A DNA stretch of 6,570 bases from CAJWBT01 sp964401855 (GTDB lineage: Bacteria > Chloroflexota > Dehalococcoidia > Lucifugimonadales > UBA3495), in the NCBI GenBank assembly GCA_964401855.1, contig CAYOAF010000240.1, positions 1 through 6,570 on the forward strand. The letters are read 5' to 3'. A program made the translations under genes and the position numbers. How positions within the stretch are numbered: the first letter of the stretch is position 1; the number at the start of each line of letters is the position of its first letter. Shown piece after piece: positions 5,811-6,570 of this stretch. A model generated the notes under the pieces. The model was not told where the DNA came from. It did no database searches and worked only from the letters and a program-made list of their open reading frames with translations.

Positions 5811-5850
5811 GCAAACAAGCAGACCCCCCGGGTCGCTCCGGGGGGTCTGC
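5811..5850 (-). terminator. Intrinsic terminator of SBP-B
   Basis: A perfect 13-bp stem (GCAGACCCCCCGG at 5819-5831 with CCGGGGGGTCTGC at 5838-5850) closes a 6-nt loop. On the minus strand it is followed by TTGTTTGCC. It starts about 50 nt after the SBP-B stop codon and should insulate the SBP-A promoter from read-through. Confidence 0.9.
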
Positions 5851-5899
5851 ATCGTTACAGCCTCGCCAAACTGGGACTGTCAGCAGGCGCTGGCAGCCT

Positions 5900-6570
5900 C
5901 TACTTGCGGGGCTCGGCCCATTCCATGCCGTTCTGTTGCCGGAGGTCGCCACGCTTGATGTGGTCATCCCATGGCTCGAGCTTGGGGCCCACGGCCCAGA
6001 TGTTGTCGAACACGTACAGGCCGGTTTGACCGAATACGTTGTCGTACATGAACCGGGCGATCTCCGCCTCGAGCTTCTCCCGGTCATCCTTGGCTGTGGC
6101 CCGTTGGGCCTCGGCGACCTTCTCTTCCAGGAAGGGGTGCATGGTCCCGTAATTAAAGACGGAATCGTACTTGTAGTTGCCCAGCCCGTGGACCGGCGCC
6201 AGCCGGATGGAAACGGAGTGGCAACTGGCTCCCTTGTAGGTCCGGCCGACCAGGGTTGGCCGGAACGCTGAGTAGGGGATCCGCTGGAATTCTACGTCGA
6301 GGCCGATATCGTCCCACATCTGGGCGATGGCCTCGCAGGCCTCCAGCTCTGAGGGGGCGTTGCGGATGGCGGTGGTCAAGGTGATGGAGAAGCCGTCGGG
6401 GTAGCCCGCCTCGGCGAGAAGCTCTTGGGCTCGGTCTGGATCGAAGTCCCACCCCATGTCGGCCGGCAACCGCGCCTCGTCCTTGCCTGCCCAGTCCCTC
6501 AAGACCAAGGGGCGGCCGAAACCGCGCAGCAGGGTGTCCACCAGGAGCTGGCGGTCGATGGCGATGGACA
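5900..6570 (-). CDS. Family-5 ABC solute-binding protein SBP-B, C-terminal 222 residues (cut by right window edge)
   Basis: This is the C-terminal part of a second extracytoplasmic binding protein; its signal peptide and N-terminal lobe lie beyond the right edge. The visible sequence starts at SIAIDRQLLVDTLLRGFG and ends EWAEPRK, aligning without gaps to residues 402-623 of SBP-A. By hand I count 35 differences, about 84% identity. Residues matching SBP-A 451-487 are all identical, while nine of the sixteen positions matching 555-570, a charged and probably surface helix, differ. In this fragment a GTG at 6541 could be read as a start, but homology continues upstream to the edge, so it is an internal Val codon. 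It ends about 50 nt before its own terminator. Either it serves the same permease with a different ligand preference or it is a redundant copy; sequence alone does not decide. Confidence 0.95.
   Translation of the reverse strand, partial: SIAIDRQLLVDTLLRGFGRPLVLRDWAGKDEARLPADMGWDFDPDRAQELLAEAGYPDGFSITLTTAIRNAPSELEACEAIAQMWDDIGLDVEFQRIPYSAFRPTLVGRTYKGASCHSVSIRLAPVHGLGNYKYDSVFNYGTMHPFLEEKVAEAQRATAKDDREKLEAEIARFMYDNVFGQTGLYVFDNIWAVGPKLEPWDDHIKRGDLRQQNGMEWAEPRK

Larger units (their letters stand above)
5793..6570 (-). repeat. Second copy of a tandem duplication (first copy 3447-4223)
   Basis: Sequence from 5793 to the right edge matches 3447 to 4223 at an offset of 2346-2347 bp. The match covers the C-terminal SBP coding part, the roughly 50-nt 3' untranslated stretch (about 6 mismatches in 49 positions by eye) and the terminator with its T-tail. 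Left of 3447 and 5793 the similarity stops. The constant offset indicates a direct tandem duplication of a unit about 2.35 kb long, long enough for one SBP gene plus its promoter and terminator. Confidence 0.85.

Noticed and set aside
3473..5850. The two similar hairpins considered as ends of a mobile element around SBP-A
   Set aside because: They are direct copies, each directly after an SBP stop and followed by a T-tail on the minus strand; no transposase or inverted ends are present, so terminators in a tandem duplication explain them.
5660..6271. Plus-strand open frame of 203 codons covering the SBP-B terminator and coding end
   Set aside because: It is the reverse of SBP-B and its terminator; a similar plus-strand frame at 3613-4071 opposite SBP-A simply mirrors the duplicated gene.

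Overview
The window is a GC-rich bacterial segment in which every supportable gene lies on the minus strand. It carries most of a family-5 (peptide/nickel/opine-type) ABC importer locus. Reading in the direction of transcription (6570 to 1) the order is: the C-terminal part of one extracytoplasmic solute-binding protein (SBP-B, cut by the right edge); a terminator; a promoter; a complete paralogous solute-binding lipoprotein (SBP-A); a near-identical terminator; a second promoter; a small uncharacterised multi-pass membrane protein; a DppB-type permease; a DppC-type permease; and the N-terminal third of a DppD-type ATPase, cut by the left edge.

The probable host is a Chloroflexota lineage (Dehalococcoidia/SAR202-like or related). 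This is an inference from the style of the lipoprotein: a lipobox followed by a roughly 70-residue Ala/Pro/Thr low-complexity spacer before the binding domain, together with the multi-copy family-5 transporter content and high GC. The sequence contains no marker gene that settles it.

Regulatory layout. Each SBP gene appears to be its own transcript, closed by a strong intrinsic terminator (3465-3503 and 5811-5850). SBP-A is preceded by a sigma70-like promoter (TTGACA, 17 bp, TAGTAT; 5638-5666). The membrane-protein/permease/ATPase operon is preceded by a promoter of the same design (TTGACA, 17 bp, TACTAT; 3228-3256). Both promoters would give leaders of about 210 nt. The SBP-A leader can fold a compound hairpin right after the predicted start, and its -10 box sits in a perfect 7+7 dyad. 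Binding proteins and membrane core can therefore be expressed in different amounts.

How the genes work together: the lipid-anchored SBPs would capture a solute outside the cell and deliver it to the DppB/DppC channel, which is energised by the DppD ATPase (and probably a second ATPase beyond the left edge). The substrate cannot be read from sequence. The most notable points are the tandem SBP duplication (about 84% identical proteins over 222 residues, with the terminators copied too), the unknown multi-pass membrane protein that leads the permease operon, an unusually long external insertion in the DppC-like permease, and the regulatory elements in the leaders. No mobile element, CRISPR array, tRNA or rRNA was seen.
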